Origin: Aquifex aeolicus
GTDB lineage: Bacteria > Aquificota > Aquificia > Aquificales > Aquificaceae
Length of the DNA stretch: 5,379 nucleotides
Reading direction: 5' to 3'
NCBI GenBank assembly: GCA_011375045.1
Contig: DRNB01000285.1
Span: 1 to 5,379, forward strand
Part shown: positions 4,773 to 5,379 of the stretch, piece after piece
How the letters are laid out: the number at the start of each line of letters is the position of its first letter
How positions within the stretch are numbered: the stretch's first letter is position 1
Made by a program: the position numbers and the translations under genes
Notes under the pieces: model-generated
Databases searched by the model: none
Told to the model about the DNA's origin: nothing
What the model saw: the letters and a program-made list of their open reading frames with translations, nothing else

Positions 4773-5379
4773 GGGTGTTTCTCTTCGATCTCGACGGAAC
4801 GCTCATAGACTCCGCCGAGGACATAGCGCTCTCGCTGAGGTTAACCCTCGAGGAGATAGGAAAGGCTAACAGGATGCCCCCCGACGTGAGGGCTCTCGTG
4901 GGAGGGGGCATAAGGGTCCTCCTGGAGAAGGTTCTCGGTGAGGAATTCAGGGAGGAGTACGCGGAGGTGTTCAGAAGACACTACCTCAGCAATCCGGTGG
5001 TCAGAACCAGACCCTACGAGGGGATTCCGGAGGTTCTGAGGGAGCTCAGGGAGAGGAGCAGACGCTTAGTGGTTGTAACCAACAAGCTGGAGGATCTGTC
5101 TAAGGAGATACTGAGGCGCCTCGATCTGCTGGATCTTTTCGATCTGATCGTGGGAGGGGACACCTTTCCGGAGAAGAAGCCTTCCCCCCTTCCCCTGCTG
5201 GAAGCCCTCCGCATCTTAGGGGAGCACCCCGAGAACGCCGTTATGGTGGGGGACACGTCCACGGACGTTCACGCGGGGCTGTCCGCCGGCACAAGAACAG
5301 CTCTGGCTCTGTGGGGCTACGCAAAGCCGGATAACCTCAAACCTGACTTTTTCCTTCAGAGACCCTTAGACATCCTCAG
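4769..5379 (+). CDS. gph: Phosphoglycolate phosphatase-like HAD hydrolase, 3' end outside window
   Basis: The reading frame from ATG 4769 stays open to the window edge, giving 203 codons of a protein usually about 210-225 residues long, so only a short tail is missing. HAD motif I is FLFDLDGTLIDS (nucleophile Asp 7, acid/base Asp 9), motif II is VVTNK (Thr 104), motif III is the Lys of EKKPSP (Lys 137), and motif IV is VMVGDTSTD (Asp 162, Asp 166). A helical C1-type cap lies between residues 15 and 80. Phosphoglycolate phosphatases remove phosphate from 2-phosphoglycolate, which arises from DNA 3'-end repair or photorespiration-like chemistry. Related HAD enzymes (PpaX, beta-phosphoglucomutase-like) share these motifs, so the exact substrate is uncertain. 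The start overlaps the stop of the previous gene (ATGA), and only a weak purine stretch precedes it, so translation is probably coupled. Confidence 0.85.
   Translation, partial: MRVFLFDLDGTLIDSAEDIALSLRLTLEEIGKANRMPPDVRALVGGGIRVLLEKVLGEEFREEYAEVFRRHYLSNPVVRTRPYEGIPEVLRELRERSRRLVVVTNKLEDLSKEILRRLDLLDLFDLIVGGDTFPEKKPSPLPLLEALRILGEHPENAVMVGDTSTDVHAGLSAGTRTALALWGYAKPDNLKPDFFLQRPLDIL

Overview
The window looks like a piece of a thermophilic bacterial chromosome, most probably from the Aquificota (Aquificaceae-like). This rests on remembered resemblance of the RecA, GatC and aspartate aminotransferase proteins to Aquifex relatives, on AGG/AGA/ATA-rich codon use and on charge-rich proteins. No database search was possible, so the taxonomic call is moderate.

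Layout. (1) Positions 1-639 are the right-hand part of an IS200/IS605-type element. It holds the C-terminal ~198 residues of a TnpB nuclease with an intact zinc ribbon and two of the three RuvC acidic residues. Next comes a strongly structured 3' end that looks like the omega RNA (reRNA) scaffold and the transposon right end. The element stops about 10 bases short of the pilT stop codon. (2) Positions 650-3027 on the minus strand form a compact operon in the order gatC (tRNA-dependent amidotransferase subunit C), recA (recombinase) and a PilT/PilU-family pilus retraction ATPase. gatC and recA are 4 nt apart. recA and pilT overlap by 38 nt, and pilT starts at a TTG with a strong Shine-Dalgarno inside recA. 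(3) A 25-bp gap (3028-3052) separates gatC from the divergent aspC. Its centre is the palindrome ATTATAAT, which gives a TATAAT -10 box on each strand only 8-9 bp from each start codon. Both genes lack a Shine-Dalgarno, so both transcripts may be leaderless. (4) Positions 3053-5379 on the plus strand carry aspC (class I/subgroup Ibeta-type aspartate aminotransferase), a thioredoxin-fold lipoprotein with a CxxC motif resembling SoxW-type periplasmic thioredoxins, and the start of a HAD-family phosphoglycolate phosphatase (gph) overlapping it by ATGA. gph runs off the window.

How the parts fit. GatC points to indirect Gln/Asn-tRNA synthesis, which uses glutamate and aspartate; AspC, divergently transcribed from the same short region, makes aspartate. 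RecA and a pilus retraction ATPase are translationally linked, which suggests (inference) a tie between DNA uptake or surface motility and recombination. The aspC-thioredoxin-gph run is a probable second operon of mixed function.

The core genes are ordinary. The points worth a second look are the candidate omega RNA with a perfect 8-bp long-range pairing at the transposon end, its guide position antisense to the pilT 3' end, the mirror-image promoter, and the PilU-like features of the ATPase. I do not see a clearly new multi-gene system.
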